Shown here piece after piece: positions 6,323-6,443 of a stretch of DNA of 6,443 nucleotides; the first letter of the stretch is position 1; each line of letters starts with the position of its first letter. The notes beneath the pieces are model-generated. The model ran no database searches and was not told the DNA's origin. It saw nothing but the letters and a program-made list of their open reading frames with translations. The position numbers were made by a program, and so were the translations under genes. This DNA is from Candidatus Equibacterium intestinale (GTDB lineage Bacteria > Bacteroidota > Bacteroidia > Bacteroidales > UBA932): the NCBI GenBank assembly GCA_018064305.1, contig JAGHVP010000179.1, positions 1-6,443 on the forward strand, read 5' to 3'.

Positions 6323-6443
6323 GGGCCGGAGCATTTCCGCTACGCTCCATCCCCCCGCACGCAGCTTTCGTCCCGCTTGGGCTGCGCGGCCAGTGCAGTG
6401 CAGGAGGGGGCGCTCTCTTCGCTGACGCTCAGGCGCTAGCTTA

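Larger units (their letters stand above)
6057..6443. other. Gene-free, structure-rich tail of the window
   Basis: No coding sequence is supportable here. The longest open frame (GTG at 6143 to TAG at 6437-6439) runs through a large palindrome and a short tandem repeat, has a low-complexity Ser-Asn-Gly centre and resembles no family I know. The first 80 nt (6057-6140) hold only weak dyads such as CCCGCCGGG and AATCT/AGATT. The stretch then contains the 108-nt inverted repeat and the 9-bp repeat array listed separately. From 6323 on it is GC-rich with several possible stems: GGAGC/GCTCC (6328-6332 with 6344-6348), CCGC-ac-GCAGC with GCTGCGCGG (6355-6389), and a C-run at 6351-6356 opposite a G-run at 6406-6410. 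No TAnnTTTG box was found in it on either strand. The next gene must start or end beyond 6443. Confidence 0.6.

Noticed and set aside
6143..6439. 98-codon open frame on the plus strand starting with GTG
   Set aside because: It runs through the large inverted repeat and the 9-bp array, its centre is low-complexity Ser-Asn-Gly/Ala, it has no promoter box in front and resembles no family I know; the structure explains the sequence better than coding.

Overview
The window reads as chromosomal DNA from a member of the Bacteroidales (phylum Bacteroidota) with roughly balanced to moderately high G+C. Three things point there. The transketolase and LepA proteins look like the Bacteroides-type versions. 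Exact or near-exact TAnnTTTG (-7) boxes, the Bacteroidota promoter signature, precede the genes that begin transcription units. None of the five chosen start codons has a Shine-Dalgarno sequence. Genus cannot be fixed from the sequence alone.

Layout. Positions 39-1998 hold a compact plus-strand operon: a short PspC-domain membrane protein, a PadR-type repressor, and a longer four-helix PspC paralogue, with gaps of 9 and 5 nt. It converges on lepA (minus strand, 3888-2104), and a GC-rich dyad at about 2001-2035 probably stops transcription from both sides. lepA (elongation factor 4) is divergent from tkt (transketolase, 3984-5999). Their -7 boxes lie only 13 nt apart, back to back, so the two promoters cannot easily be occupied together. 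tkt ends at a textbook rho-independent terminator (6023-6056).

The last 387 nt (6057-6443) hold no gene I can support but are rich in structure. There is a nested imperfect inverted repeat of 108 nt (6142-6249), then a tandem array in which TGGCA and its complement TGCCA alternate, always separated by GCAA (6277-6317), then a GC-rich stretch with further dyads up to the window edge.

How the genes relate. The pspC-padR-pspC cluster looks like a self-contained envelope-associated regulatory unit, probably controlled by its own PadR protein. LepA is a translation GTPase and Tkt is a central enzyme of the non-oxidative pentose phosphate pathway; they are linked here only through the shared intergenic promoter region. 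The coding part of the window is ordinary housekeeping and regulatory content. The least explained part is the structured non-coding tail after tkt. I see no convincing defence system, mobile element or other complete new system.
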